The notes under the pieces: generated by a model | The model's input: only the letters and a program-made list of their open reading frames with translations | What the model was told of the DNA's origin: nothing | The model's database searches: none | Translations under genes and position numbers: made by a program | Shown here: piece by piece, positions 8,922 through 17,249 of the stretch | Layout of the letters: each line of letters starts with the position of its first letter | Numbering within the stretch: position 1 is the stretch's first letter | Assembly: GCA_021802325.1 (NCBI GenBank) | Contig: JAKAAM010000007.1 | Location: 1-32,856 of the forward strand | From: Nitrospirota bacterium | GTDB lineage: Bacteria; Nitrospirota_A; Leptospirillia; Leptospirillales; Leptospirillaceae | DNA length: 32,856 nt | Direction: 5' to 3'

Positions 8922-9692
8922 ATGATTCATACTCCCGATCGCTGGCTCTCGAAGGCCGGTCTGGCCTCCCGGGGAGAGGTGCTCGAATGGATTGCCGAAG
9001 GGAGGCTCTCCCTGGGGGGAAGGCCCATCCCTCCGGAAAGGGCTGTGTCCTCCCCCCACTCCACTCCGGGGAAAATGGTCCTGCCCCCGTTCTGTCTCGA
9101 CGGGATCCGGCTTGTTCCCCCCCAGCCGCTGCTCCTGGGGCTCAACAAACCCCGGGGAGTCCTCGTGACGCGAACCGATCCGGGGGGGCGGCCGGTCATC
9201 GGAGATCTTCCCGCCTTACGTCCCTGGATTAATGCCGGTTTCGGATCGATCAGGCCTCTCGGACGGCTGGACCAGGCCTCGGCGGGGTTGATCCTCCTCA
9301 CGAACTTTCCGGAACTTTTCAGCGATTTTCTTGACCCGTCTTCTCAAACACTCCGGACCTACAGGGTTCAGATATCGCCCTTTTTGAAAGAGTCGGAGAG
9401 GACTCTTTTCTTCGAAGGGCGGGGGGGAGAGGCTCCTGGTTATGGACGGATCGAGGTCTTTCCCGAACGAAAATCGCTCCGTTCGGAATGGATCCATGTC
9501 CGCCTTGCGGAAGGAAAGAACAGGGAAATCCGGAATTTCCTCGCCTGGTACGGCTACCGGGTCCTCCACCTGATCCGGACGTCCTTCGGGCCCTATCAGC
9601 TGGAAAACCTGTCGCCCGGAGAGATCATTGATCTGACAGAGCGCGCGGGGGAGGCCGGAGTGCGATGGGTCGCCTGGTCGGGGTTTCCTTGA
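8922..9692 (+). CDS. 16S/23S rRNA pseudouridine synthase, RsuA/RluB family
   Basis: A 256-residue enzyme that isomerises a uridine of rRNA to pseudouridine. An N-terminal S4-like RNA-binding region (about 7-40, W-L-S-K-A-G-L-A-S-R) precedes the catalytic domain. The strand LLGLNKPRGVLVT (about 71-83) leads into the signature GRLDQASAGLILLTN, with catalytic Asp117. The family's usual Thr is replaced by Ser at 120. Later motifs include the EGKNREIRNFL helix, matching the family's EGRxHQVRRMF-type motif. GGAG lies 8 bases before the ATG. RsuA, RluB, RluE and RluF cannot be separated by eye, so no symbol is given. A strong promoter for the following hsp20 overlaps the end of this gene. Confidence 0.87.
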   Translation: MIHTPDRWLSKAGLASRGEVLEWIAEGRLSLGGRPIPPERAVSSPHSTPGKMVLPPFCLDGIRLVPPQPLLLGLNKPRGVLVTRTDPGGRPVIGDLPALRPWINAGFGSIRPLGRLDQASAGLILLTNFPELFSDFLDPSSQTLRTYRVQISPFLKESERTLFFEGRGGEAPGYGRIEVFPERKSLRSEWIHVRLAEGKNREIRNFLAWYGYRVLHLIRTSFGPYQLENLSPGEIIDLTERAGEAGVRWVAWSGFP

Positions 9693-9716
9693 CAGACAAA
9701 AAAATGACGATATATT
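9689..9716 (+). promoter_or_regulatory. strong sigma70-type promoter for hsp20
   Basis: A consensus -35 TTGACA (9689-9694) and a -10 TATATT (5/6, 9711-9716) are 16 bases apart. They overlap the stop of the pseudouridine synthase gene. Transcription from about 9723 gives a leader of roughly 80 bases. I saw no CIRCE inverted repeat, so control by HrcA is not supported. Confidence 0.7.
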
Positions 9717-9803
9717 TTGAATTGAAAGGAACCACAGCCCATGAAACATCAAGGACAAAAACAATCGCCGGGATTTCGTCCGGCCTCTAAAAAGGAGAAA
9801 GCC

Positions 9804-10256
9804 ATGGCCAGTCTTCTACGATGGGACCCTGTTAAGGAGTTTGATGATCTTGCACGCCGTTTTACCCCTTTTGTGCTTCGGAATCCGGAGGCCCGAATCG
9901 AGGAGAGGCAGGCAAGGAAGACGGTCGAGTGGGCTCCGAGCGTGGATATTTCCGAAGAGGAAGGAGCGTATCTCGTAAAGGCTGAACTTCCAGAAGTTCA
10001 GAAGGAAGCAGTCAAAGTGGTCATCGAAAACGGGGTTCTGACCATTTCCGGTGAAAGAAACCGGAACATTGAAAAGACAGGGGTTCGATATCATCGTGTG
10101 GAACGGGAATATGGGGCTTTCCTGCGCTCCTTCACCCTTCCTGATGATGCCGACCCGAAGAAGATCTCCGCCAACATGAAAGACGGGGTTCTGACAGTCC
10201 GGATCGAAAAGCTGGCGGAGGCGAAACCCCTTGCCGTCGAAATCAACGTCGAATGA
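9804..10256 (+). CDS. small heat shock protein, Hsp20 (alpha-crystallin) family
   Basis: A 150-residue ATP-independent holdase that binds unfolding proteins under stress. The N-terminus MASLLRWDPVKEFDDLARRF is the usual amphipathic start. The alpha-crystallin domain spans about residues 45-140, with W-x-P-x-V-D-I at 46, the ENGVLTISGERN strand pair, and the conserved A-N-M-K-D-G-V-L-T-V-R turn near 125. The C-terminal I-x-I/V anchoring motif is weak (VEINVE). The ATG at 9804 follows AAAAAGGAGAAAGCC. An in-frame ATG at 9741 also has a purine-rich site and would add 21 polar residues, but the family normally starts at the MAxxxRWDP motif. Its own promoter and terminator make it monocistronic. 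Confidence 0.92.
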   Translation: MASLLRWDPVKEFDDLARRFTPFVLRNPEARIEERQARKTVEWAPSVDISEEEGAYLVKAELPEVQKEAVKVVIENGVLTISGERNRNIEKTGVRYHRVEREYGAFLRSFTLPDDADPKKISANMKDGVLTVRIEKLAEAKPLAVEINVE

Positions 10257-10337
10257 TGGCTGGGATGGCATGTTCGATCCGGGCCTGAGCCCGTAAAAGA
10301 TCCCTTTTTGAAGGGACCGGAAATCCGCAGAGGATTG

Positions 10338-10367
10338 AAGGGGGACCATGTGTCCCCCTTTTTTTTG
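10338..10367 (+). terminator. Rho-independent terminator of hsp20
   Basis: AGGGGGAC (10339-10346) pairs with GTCCCCCT (10352-10359) across a 5-base loop and is followed by an unbroken T-run. It lies about 80 bases past the stop. Confidence 0.9.
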
Positions 10368-10394
10368 GCTTTAGATTGGATTTTGTGCGATAAT
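10365..10394 (+). promoter_or_regulatory. promoter with extended -10 for murI-rph
   Basis: TTGGCT (4/6) and GATAAT (5/6) are 18 bases apart. A TG one base before the -10 (TGC-GATAAT) makes it an extended -10 promoter. It starts at the tail of the hsp20 terminator and would fire about 45 bases before murI. Confidence 0.6.
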
Positions 10395-10446
10395 TTCGCA
10401 GTGAATGCATCTTGAATCTTGAAAGTCCGAAATAAAGGGGTTATTT

Positions 10447-11298
10447 TTGTCCGATCTGATAGAGGACACGACCAGTATTTCGCCCGAATTCGCCCTGTTC
10501 GATTCCGGAATGGGGGGGTTGTCCGTCCTTCGGCATTTTCTCGATTTTTTCCCCCGGCAGGATTTTGTTTACCTTGGAGATATGGCCCGTTTCCCTTACG
10601 GGTCGAAGTCCCGGGAGACTATCCGGAGATTTGCAATCGAGGACGCCGCCTCCCTGATGGCCTTTCGCCCCAGAACCCTCGTCGCCGCCTGTTTCACCGT
10701 GTCCAGTCAGGCTTTGGACGACCTGGTCGCGTTCTGCGATCCGGTGAGGGTCGTCGGAATGGTTGAATCAGGGGCCCTGGCGGCACTTTCGAAAACAAAA
10801 ACGGGCCGTATCGGGGTTCTCGGAACGGAGGGGACCATCCAGAGCGGAGCCTATCCCTCCATCCTGCGACGCCTGTCGGGTCGGGATGCCGAAGCATTGG
10901 GCATTGCCTGTCCCCTCTTTGCCCCCATGGTCGAAGAGGGATGGATCGACGGCGATATTCCCGAACGGATCGCCCGGGAATATCTGTCGGTCTTCCTGGA
11001 CAGCCGCGATTCGGGTGTGGACACCGTCATTCTGGGATGCACCCACTATCCCCCCCTTCTTCCCCTTCTGGCCCGGATCTTTCCGGAGATCACCTTCATC
11101 GATCCCGGCTTTGAACTGGCGAGATCGGAGTGGATCGGTGTCGAGGGAAAACCGGGAAACGGCCGAGGCCATGTTTCATTCCTCGTGACGGACGGCAGTC
11201 AGAGATTCCGGCGTGTCGGCCAGCATCTTCTGGGAAGGACGATCGAAAATGTCCGGGAGGTCACGATTTCAGGTGAGCTCCCGATGGTTGAAAAGTGA
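10447..11298 (+). CDS. murI: glutamate racemase
   Basis: A 283-residue cofactor-independent racemase that makes D-glutamate for peptidoglycan. FDSGMGG (Asp19, Ser20), the [11 protein letters not shown] loop and the second catalytic cysteine in LGCTHYP (Cys198) are intact. The first catalytic motif, normally ACNTAS, reads ACFTVSS here. The Cys (82) and Thr are kept, but the near-invariant Asn is Phe. The codons are unambiguous (TGT TTC ACC). The start is a TTG with AAAGGGG 7 bases upstream. The gene stops 10 bases before rph, so the two are an operon. The substitution leaves the family call secure but makes full activity less certain. Confidence 0.9.
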   Translation: MSDLIEDTTSISPEFALFDSGMGGLSVLRHFLDFFPRQDFVYLGDMARFPYGSKSRETIRRFAIEDAASLMAFRPRTLVAACFTVSSQALDDLVAFCDPVRVVGMVESGALAALSKTKTGRIGVLGTEGTIQSGAYPSILRRLSGRDAEALGIACPLFAPMVEEGWIDGDIPERIAREYLSVFLDSRDSGVDTVILGCTHYPPLLPLLARIFPEITFIDPGFELARSEWIGVEGKPGNGRGHVSFLVTDGSQRFRRVGQHLLGRTIENVREVTISGELPMVEK

Positions 11299-11308
11299 GG
11301 AGGTCTTC

Positions 11309-12028
11309 GTGAGACATGACGGAAGAATGCCGGATCAGCTGAGAGACCTCGCCATCGACCCATCGCCGAACCGGTATGCCGAAGGGTCGGCGCTCGTCAG
11401 GATGGGATTCACGCATGTGCTGGCCACGGTGAGCATGGAGGAGAAGGTTCCCCCCTTTCTCAAGGATCAGGGGCGTGGATGGGTGACGGCCGAATATGGG
11501 ATGTTGCCCCGTTCGACCCACGAGCGTTCTCCCCGGGAGGCGGCCCGCGGAAAGCAGAGCGGCCGCACTCAGGAGATCCAGCGTCTGATCGGCCGGAGTC
11601 TTCGGTCGGTCGTGGACTTTGAAGGAATGGGCGTCCGGACCGCAACGGTCGACTGCGACGTGATCCAGGCCGACGGCGGAACACGGTGCGCGTCGATCGG
11701 TGGGGCCTTTGTGGCGCTGGCGCTCGCTTTCTCCAATCTGAAGAAAGCAGGAGTCCTGACCAGTCTTCCCCTGAAGGATTATCTTGCGGCAGTATCAGTG
11801 GGTCTCGTGGAGGGGGAACCCTGTCTGGATCTCTGCTATACCGAAGATTCGACGGCGGATGTGGACATGAATGTGGTGATGACCGGTCGAGGCGAACTGG
11901 TCGAGGTGCAGGGAACGGCCGAGCATCGTTCCTTTTCTCGCAAGGACATGGATCGTCTCCTGGATCTGGCATGGAAGGGAATCTCGGAAATTGTCGACCT
12001 CCAGAAAAGGATCGTCTCCATCGGTTGA
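11309..12028 (+). CDS. rph: ribonuclease PH
   Basis: A 239-residue phosphorolytic 3'-5' exoribonuclease that trims tRNA 3' tails, normal length for the family. Recognisable blocks are R-x-D-G-R-x-P-D-Q-L-R at the start and [17 protein letters not shown] (about 58-74). The phosphate-binding [17 protein letters not shown] (about 83-99) and the active-site segment [12 protein letters not shown] follow. The acidic strands [18 protein letters not shown] and the E-x-Q-G-T-A-E motif end the enzyme core. GTG at 11309 is the start, since AGGAGG lies 5 bases before it and this gives the canonical N-terminus. An in-frame reading back to 11213 overlaps murI and is not needed. The rhodanese gene overlaps its end. 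Confidence 0.96.
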   Translation: MRHDGRMPDQLRDLAIDPSPNRYAEGSALVRMGFTHVLATVSMEEKVPPFLKDQGRGWVTAEYGMLPRSTHERSPREAARGKQSGRTQEIQRLIGRSLRSVVDFEGMGVRTATVDCDVIQADGGTRCASIGGAFVALALAFSNLKKAGVLTSLPLKDYLAAVSVGLVEGEPCLDLCYTEDSTADVDMNVVMTGRGELVEVQGTAEHRSFSRKDMDRLLDLAWKGISEIVDLQKRIVSIG

Positions 12029-12530
12029 GGAGCAGAAGAATCGGGCCCGGGAGTTCGAGCGTCTTCTGGGCCGCGGGGATGTTAGGCTTTCCTGCAGGGA
12101 GATGAGGGAGATCCTTTCCGGATGCTCCGGAAAGGAGGGAGAGGATTCTCTCCCGGTTCTCCTTGATGTCCGCGAGGAATGGGAATACAGGTACGTCCGC
12201 TTTCCCGGAGCCCTCAACATTCCTCTCTCCCGTCTGCCTGAAAACCTCGACAAGATTCCGTCCGACAGAGACCTCGTCATTTATTGCCACACGGGGATTC
12301 GATCGCTTTTGGCCTGCTATCTGCTGATGCAAAACGGCTTCGAAAAAGTCAGGAATCTGGACGGGGGAATCGACGATTATGCCCGGACAATCGAACCGGC
12401 ACTCCCCCGGTACCGACTGGAGCAAGGACGCCGTCCGCCCGAGGCGGTTCTCGCCAAAAATGCCCAAGGGGAGGAAAGGGGAGATCACAATCCCTGGGGC
12501 GAAGGCGTTTCTGCCCGGATTTCCCTCTGA
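11991..12530 (+). CDS. rhodanese-like sulfurtransferase domain protein
   Basis: A 179-residue single-domain rhodanese. The domain (about 35-140) has the opening V-L-L-D-V-R-E-x-W-E-Y, then the H-x-P-G-A-x-N-I-P-L-type stretch written here as [13 protein letters not shown]. The active-site loop CHTGIRS carries the persulfide-forming Cys99, and L-x-G-G-I-D-D-Y follows. The substrate is not predictable; single-domain rhodaneses move sulfane sulfur in cyanide detoxification, thiosulfate metabolism or tRNA thiolation. The start is uncertain. TTG at 11991 lies inside rph, 10 bases after GGAAGGGA, giving a 38-base overlap; a later ATG would cut into the domain. The C-terminal 40 residues are low-complexity and basic. 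Confidence 0.82.
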   Translation: MSTSRKGSSPSVEEQKNRAREFERLLGRGDVRLSCREMREILSGCSGKEGEDSLPVLLDVREEWEYRYVRFPGALNIPLSRLPENLDKIPSDRDLVIYCHTGIRSLLACYLLMQNGFEKVRNLDGGIDDYARTIEPALPRYRLEQGRRPPEAVLAKNAQGEERGDHNPWGEGVSARISL

Positions 12531-12545
12531 AGAACTCCCGGGGGC

Positions 12546-12574
12546 TTGTTCTCGGTCTGCAAGTCCGGTATGAT
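12546..12574 (+). promoter_or_regulatory. candidate promoter for the upstream ORF / ABC-F unit
   Basis: TTGTTC (3/6) and TATGAT (5/6) are spaced by exactly 17 bases, 100 bases before the short upstream ORF. The -10 is good and the -35 weak. Confidence 0.45.
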
Positions 12575-12675
12575 TTGATCAGATGTACGAATTCTCCTCC
12601 GTAAGCCCATGCCGCACCGCTCATTCCGCGAAAGGCCCGGCGGACACCCGACGTGAACAATATGAGGATCTATAA

Positions 12676-12753
12676 ATGCCCCGTCCCGATTTCAGGAATC
12701 TCCTGAAGCGGAGGCCGGACGAATCTGTCGTGGCCATCCCGGAAAAGTCATGA
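12676..12753 (+). CDS. 25-codon upstream ORF (putative leader peptide) overlapping the ABC-F start
   Basis: A short ORF begins at ATG 12676, 8 bases after GAGG. It encodes a 25-residue basic peptide starting MPRPDFRNLLKRRP and ending VVAIPEKS. Its stop overlaps the ABC-F start codon in the ATGA arrangement, so translation of the two is probably coupled. The ABC-F gene's own site (GGAAAAG two bases before ATG) is poor. The peptide resembles no family I know. It could be a regulatory leader, as found upstream of some ribosome-protection ABC-F genes, or a chance ORF. The good ribosome-binding site and exact overlap favour real translation. Confidence 0.5.
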   Translation: MPRPDFRNLLKRRPDESVVAIPEKS

Positions 12754-14648
12754 TTACCCTTTCAGGCATCTCCAAGCATTATCCGACAAAAACACTTTTT
12801 TCCGACCTTTCCCTCCGGATTTCCCTGCGGGAGCGAATGGCCCTCGTGGGTCCGAACGGCGCGGGAAAATCATCCCTGATGAAAATTCTGGCCGGGGTTC
12901 TTGAGCCCGACGACGGCGCGGTGAGCATGCCTCCCGGCTACCGGGTCGGCTATCTCCCCCAGGAGGTTCACATCGAGGGGGACATGACCGCCGTCGGCTG
13001 TGTCATGAGCGGGGACGCCGAGCTCATGCGTCTTGAAGAAGAGATGCGACTCCTCGAGAAGAAGCTGGAAGCGGGGGATGCCGGTGTCCTGGACCGATAT
13101 GGAGAGGTCCAGGCGCGTTTCGGCCTCCTCGGAGGGTTCGAGCAGGAGACGACGGCAAGAAAGGTGCTGGCCGGGCTCGGTTTCGACCAGGCCCGGATGG
13201 ATGCCCGCGTCTCGGACCTCTCGGGAGGGTGGCGGATGCGCGTGGCACTGGCCCGGACCCTGGTCACCAATCCCGACCTCCTGCTTCTGGACGAGCCGAC
13301 CAACCATCTCGACATTCCCTCGATCGAATGGCTGGAATCCTTCCTCCTGGACTTTCCGGGAGCGGTTCTCCTCATCTCCCATGACCGCTCCTTCATGAAC
13401 GGCGTTGTGGGGGGGGTCGTCGAGCTTTCCGGTGGAAAAGCGACCGTCTTCACGGGCAACTACGACGCTTATCTTGCCGAAAAGGAACGGCGGGCCTTGG
13501 CCATGGACGCGGCCATCGCCAGGCAGGAAGAAGAAATCGCAAAAACCCAGGAGTTCATCGACCGGTTCCGATCCAAGGCTTCGAAAGCCACCCAGGTCCA
13601 GAGCCGGATCAAGGCCCTCGAGAAAGTTGAGCGTCTGGAAAAGGACGCCACGGAAAAGACCGTCCGCTTCACCTTTCCTGCCCCGATTCGCTCCGGCGAA
13701 ATCGTCGCCACGTTTTCCGAAATAGAAAAATCTTACGATGGACGCACGATCGTCCATCCCTTCGACTGGGTTCTCCGCCGGGGGATGAAGGTGGCCCTGA
13801 TCGGTCCAAACGGGGCCGGGAAGTCCACCCTTCTCAAGATCATGGCCGGAGCGGTCGTTCCCGATGCGGGAAGCTACCGGACGGGGACGGGGGTGACGAC
13901 CGCCTATTATTCCCAGCACCAGCTCGAAATCCTCGACCCTTCCCACACCGTTCTGGCCAGCATGGAGTCGGTGGCTCCCGACTCCGAGTCCCAGACGCGC
14001 ATCAGGGGCTTGCTCGGAGCCTTTCTCTTCCGTCAGGAGGAGGTCTTCAAAAAGGTGGGGGTCCTGTCTGGGGGAGAAAAGAGCCGTCTGGCCCTGGCCC
14101 GTCTCCTTCTTGCCCCGGCCAATCTTCTCCTGCTCGACGAGCCGACCAACCATCTCGACCTCCCTTCCCGGGAGGCCCTTGTCAGCGCCCTGGAGGCCTA
14201 CCGCGGGACGCTTGTGTTCATCACTCACGACCGTTATGTCATCGAAAAGATCGCCACCGACATCATCGAAGTGCTTCCCGGATCGATCCGGCTCTTCATG
14301 AACCACCGTTTCGAGACATACCGCGCCAAGAGAGATGGTGTCCTGAACGTGTCATCCCCCGTCCCGCAGGGGTCGGCGAAAACCCCATCCCCATCGGAGG
14401 GAGAGGGGCGGGAAAAGGAAGGGGAGGACCCAGGAATGGTCGAAAAACGGCTTTCCTGGGTGGAAAAGGAGGTTCTGGAGCTCGAGGAAGAGGTCGAGCG
14501 CTTGTCCCAGGCTGCCTCCGGCTCCGGGGCGGAGGCACGCCGGGCCTCTTCGAAACTCTCCGTCGCCAGAAAAAAACTGTCGGACAGAACCGCCGAGTGG
14601 GAACGCCTCGGAAGTTTGCTCGAACGTTCAGTCCATCGGCCCTCCTGA
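12750..14648 (+). CDS. ABC-F family ATPase (YheS/Uup-like)
   Basis: A 632-residue soluble protein with two ABC ATPase domains and no membrane segment. ABC-F proteins act on the ribosome, either in translation-factor roles or in protection from antibiotics. Domain 1 has Walker A GPNGAGKS at 34-41, signature LSGGW near 157 and Walker B LLLLDEPTNHLD near 177-188. The interdomain linker includes the R-F-R-x-K-A-S-K-A-x-Q-x-Q-S-R-I-K helix (about 270-290), diagnostic of ABC-F. Domain 2 has Walker A near 352, LSGGE near 439 and a second DEPTNHLD near 462. A charged C-terminal coiled coil runs from about 550 to the end, as in Uup and YheS. The SGGWRMR signature and length are closest to YheS, but the subfamily is not certain. 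Confidence 0.93.
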   Translation: MITLSGISKHYPTKTLFSDLSLRISLRERMALVGPNGAGKSSLMKILAGVLEPDDGAVSMPPGYRVGYLPQEVHIEGDMTAVGCVMSGDAELMRLEEEMRLLEKKLEAGDAGVLDRYGEVQARFGLLGGFEQETTARKVLAGLGFDQARMDARVSDLSGGWRMRVALARTLVTNPDLLLLDEPTNHLDIPSIEWLESFLLDFPGAVLLISHDRSFMNGVVGGVVELSGGKATVFTGNYDAYLAEKERRALAMDAAIARQEEEIAKTQEFIDRFRSKASKATQVQSRIKALEKVERLEKDATEKTVRFTFPAPIRSGEIVATFSEIEKSYDGRTIVHPFDWVLRRGMKVALIGPNGAGKSTLLKIMAGAVVPDAGSYRTGTGVTTAYYSQHQLEILDPSHTVLASMESVAPDSESQTRIRGLLGAFLFRQEEVFKKVGVLSGGEKSRLALARLLLAPANLLLLDEPTNHLDLPSREALVSALEAYRGTLVFITHDRYVIEKIATDIIEVLPGSIRLFMNHRFETYRAKRDGVLNVSSPVPQGSAKTPSPSEGEGREKEGEDPGMVEKRLSWVEKEVLELEEEVERLSQAASGSGAEARRASSKLSVARKKLSDRTAEWERLGSLLERSVHRPS

Positions 14649-14670
14649 TCCCTCTGATATGTCAGGGATC
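14647..14670 (+). terminator. hairpin after the ABC-F gene
   Basis: GATCCCT (14647-14653) pairs with AGGGATC (14664-14670) right at the ABC-F stop codon. No T-run follows, so termination is doubtful. It may instead separate the translation of this gene from the next cistron. Confidence 0.35.
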
Positions 14671-14696
14671 GGGTACGGCAGGGAGAATAGGATCAT

Positions 14697-15650
14697 ATGA
14701 GTTCCGCCACCATCGATCTCGCAACGTCAGACCAAACCCCCGTCACGGTCTTCTACCATCGTAACTGCTCCGACGGGTTCGGAGCCGCCTGGGCCGCCTG
14801 GAGGCGTTTTTCCGGCCATCGTCCCCTTTCGTTCGCCCCCTACAATTACGGGGATCCCCTCCCGGAGATTCCCGCGGGCCATGACGTCTTCATTCTCGAC
14901 CTCTCCTTCGATCCCGAATTTCTGTCCCGTCTTCGTTCCAAGGCCCACCATTTGGTCCTTCTCGACCACCACAAGAGCGCCATGGAAAAAATCGCGCCCC
15001 TTTATCCGGGAGATCCCGATATTGTTTTCGACATGAGCCGGTCGGGAGCCATGATCGCCTGGCAGCGCTTCTTTCCGGGAGAACCGGTCCCCAACCTGAT
15101 CCGATATGTGGAGGACCGGGATCTTTGGCGATGGAATCTCCCGCTTTCGCTTGAGGTGACGACGGCCATGGCCTCCTATGCCTTTGACTTCGAGGTCTGG
15201 GACAGACTTTGCCGAACTCTCGGGTATGGATCCGTCTCCGAAGAAAACCCCCTCGCTGTCGAAGGACGCTCCATTCTTCGCTACCAGTCGATGCTCCTGA
15301 AAACGGCCATCCGGGAGACGGGGGTCTGGGGGCGCTTCTCGTCGGGAGAGCGGGCTTTTTTTGTCAATTCTCCAGTCCTGACCTCGGAAATCGGGGGGGC
15401 GATGAAATCGGATACCCCCTTTGTCGTGATCTGGTCCATCCGCAAGGATGGACGCGTTTCCTACAGCCTCCGGGCGTCCGAGGGAGGGCCCGATCTTTCG
15501 AAGATCGCCTCCCGCTACGGGGGGGGAGGCCATGCCAAGGCGGCCGGTTTCCTCGCGGACTTCCCCGTTCACGAAGTCGAGGGAGCCGACGGGATTCTTC
15601 GCCCTGTCTTTTGCAGAGATGCGTCCACCGGGAGAATCGGGAATGGCTGA
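14697..15650 (+). CDS. DHH/DHHA1 family phosphoesterase
   Basis: A 317-residue protein related to RecJ, oligoribonuclease NrnA and GdpP-type hydrolases. Near the N-terminus HRNCSDGFGA supplies the first metal-binding Asp (26). LDLSFD (about 69-74) holds a further acidic residue, and the family motif LLDHHK is at 88-93 (Asp90-His91-His92). The DHHA1 substrate-binding domain closes with YGGGGHAKAAGF near 274. It has no membrane or extra nuclease domains, so it is a stand-alone enzyme. It probably acts on short oligonucleotides or cyclic-nucleotide products, though the substrate is inferred from the family. It starts a tight cluster; rdgB overlaps its stop by 8 bases. Confidence 0.85.
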   Translation: MSSATIDLATSDQTPVTVFYHRNCSDGFGAAWAAWRRFSGHRPLSFAPYNYGDPLPEIPAGHDVFILDLSFDPEFLSRLRSKAHHLVLLDHHKSAMEKIAPLYPGDPDIVFDMSRSGAMIAWQRFFPGEPVPNLIRYVEDRDLWRWNLPLSLEVTTAMASYAFDFEVWDRLCRTLGYGSVSEENPLAVEGRSILRYQSMLLKTAIRETGVWGRFSSGERAFFVNSPVLTSEIGGAMKSDTPFVVIWSIRKDGRVSYSLRASEGGPDLSKIASRYGGGGHAKAAGFLADFPVHEVEGADGILRPVFCRDASTGRIGNG

Positions 15651-16275
15651 GGAGAAGGGGCTGGATCTCCTCCTCGGAACCGGGAATCCCCACAAGGTAG
15701 AGGAGTTTCTGGAATTGGCCCCTCCCGGGGTCCGGATTGTGGCCGCCTTCTCCCGGGAATCGCCACCACCCGAGATCAACGAGACAGGAGATTCCTTTTT
15801 TGCCAATGCCTTTCTGAAGGCCGAGACCTTCTCCCGGGCCCTCAGGGGAAAGAAAAAGGGACTTCTATTCGCCGACGATTCGGGGCTGGTGGTTCCGGCC
15901 CTTTCCGGAGCGCCAGGCGTCCGCTCGGCCCGGTATGCCGGAGAAGAGGCGACCGATCTTGAGAATCGGGAGCTCCTCCTCAAGAATATGAAGGGCCTGT
16001 CCGGGACCGATCGCCGGGCCTTCTTCGTGTGCGTCCTGGTGGCGATCGACATCTCCACCGGAGCTCTTCGGGCGGCCTCCGCGGGCCGGGTTTCGGGCCG
16101 CATCGCCAACGGGGCCATGGGGGATGGCGGATTCGGATACGATCCCCTTTTTGTCCCCGACGGATATCGGGCGAGCTTCGGGATCATGGCGTCCTCGGAA
16201 AAGAACAGGATCTCTCATCGATTCAGAGCCTTCCATGAGCTGTGCCTTGGACTGGAGGGCGCATGGGGAGGGTGA
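15643..16275 (+). CDS. rdgB: non-canonical purine NTP pyrophosphatase (RdgB/HAM1)
   Basis: A 210-residue house-cleaning enzyme that hydrolyses dITP, XTP and ITP to monophosphates, keeping them out of DNA and RNA. GTGNPHKVEEF (about 12-22) binds the triphosphate. The T-G-D-S-F-F-A-N-A block and FADDSGLVVPAL (catalytic acidic pair) follow, then GAPGVRSARYAG. The substrate-specificity motif G-D-G-G-F-G-Y-D-P-L-F and the base-contacting SHR near the C-terminus are both present. The ATG at 15643 gives the standard N-terminus; a longer in-frame reading overlaps the DHH gene. The nagZ start overlaps its end by 13 bases, so translation is likely coupled along the cluster. Confidence 0.95.
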   Translation: MAEEKGLDLLLGTGNPHKVEEFLELAPPGVRIVAAFSRESPPPEINETGDSFFANAFLKAETFSRALRGKKKGLLFADDSGLVVPALSGAPGVRSARYAGEEATDLENRELLLKNMKGLSGTDRRAFFVCVLVAIDISTGALRAASAGRVSGRIANGAMGDGGFGYDPLFVPDGYRASFGIMASSEKNRISHRFRAFHELCLGLEGAWGG

Positions 16276-17249
16276 AGTCAGGATCCCTTCTGTGGGTCAG
16301 CGTTCCAGGGCCGAAGCTTGAGGCGGATGACCGGAGATTCCTTGAAGCGATCGATCCGGCAGGCGTGGTGATATTCCGGGAAAATGTCCACTCTCCCGAT
16401 CAGGTCCGGGAGCTCAACCGCACGATCCGGGAAAGCTGTCCCAGCGGACAGGTTCTCATTGCGGTCGATCAGGAAGGGGGGAGGGTGGCCCGGCTTCGGG
16501 AGGGGGTTCCGGCACTTCCGCCGATGCGGACCCTGGGAGAGACTGGTGACCCGGTCCGGATCAGGGAGGCGGGACGGGAGCTCGGCCGCGCCCTCCGGGA
16601 GCTGGGGTTCGACGTGGATTTCGCTCCTGTCCTGGATGTCGATTCCAACCCTTCCAACCCCATCATCGGGGATCGGGCCTTTTCCTCCGATCCCCTTGCG
16701 GCGGGCCGCCTAGCCCTGGCCTTTGCCGAAGGACTCGAAGACGAGGGAATCACTCCCTGTGGAAAGCATTTCCCTGGCCATGGCGATACCGATCTCGACT
16801 CCCATCTGGCCCTTCCGACTGTCAGGGCCTCCGAAGAGGTGCTCGAGAACAGGGAGCTGCTTCCTTTCCGTGCGGCGATCGCAGCAGGGATTCCCATGAT
16901 CATGACGGCCCATGTCGTCTATCCGGCCTGGGACGAAATCCATCCGGCCACTCTTTCCGAGGCGATTATTTCCGGTCTTCTCAGGGATCGTCTCGGATAC
17001 CGGGGGCTGGTTCTGTCTGACGATCTCCTGATGGAGGCGGTGGCCAGAGAAGGGGTCGGCAATGCCGCCCTGTCGGCCCTTGAGGCTGGCTGCGACGGGC
17101 TTCTCGTCCTGCGGAACAGGGAGGCCGCATTGAAGGTCTTCGACACCGTTGACAGGAAGGTTCGCGAAGGATGGGCCCCCGCGATCCGCGCCATCGAACG
17201 TCGGGAGGAATGGATGGGCATGAATGCGCGCCGGTGGAGGGGGCGATGA
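16263..17249 (+). CDS. nagZ: beta-N-acetylhexosaminidase, glycoside hydrolase family 3
   Basis: A 328-residue cytoplasmic enzyme that removes N-acetylglucosamine from anhydro-muropeptides during cell-wall recycling. GH3 landmarks are L-I-A-V-D-Q-E-G-G-R-V (about 69-79) and F-A-P-V-L-D-V-D. The N-acetyl-binding motif KHFPGHGDTDLDSHLALP (about 174-191) contains the NagZ-specific H-G-D-T-D-x-D-S-H loop with the catalytic His. SDDLLMEAV supplies the nucleophile Asp. It has no signal peptide, consistent with NagZ. ATG at 16263 follows GGAGGG; GTG at 16242 is an in-frame alternative. Its stop overlaps the next start by 4 bases (ATGA). Confidence 0.95.
   Translation: MGRVKSGSLLWVSVPGPKLEADDRRFLEAIDPAGVVIFRENVHSPDQVRELNRTIRESCPSGQVLIAVDQEGGRVARLREGVPALPPMRTLGETGDPVRIREAGRELGRALRELGFDVDFAPVLDVDSNPSNPIIGDRAFSSDPLAAGRLALAFAEGLEDEGITPCGKHFPGHGDTDLDSHLALPTVRASEEVLENRELLPFRAAIAAGIPMIMTAHVVYPAWDEIHPATLSEAIISGLLRDRLGYRGLVLSDDLLMEAVAREGVGNAALSALEAGCDGLLVLRNREAALKVFDTVDRKVREGWAPAIRAIERREEWMGMNARRWRGR

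Noticed and set aside
12870..14306. A 478-residue open frame on - opposite the ABC-F gene
   Set aside because: Shadow of an unambiguous two-domain ATPase; no start signal and no recognisable domain.
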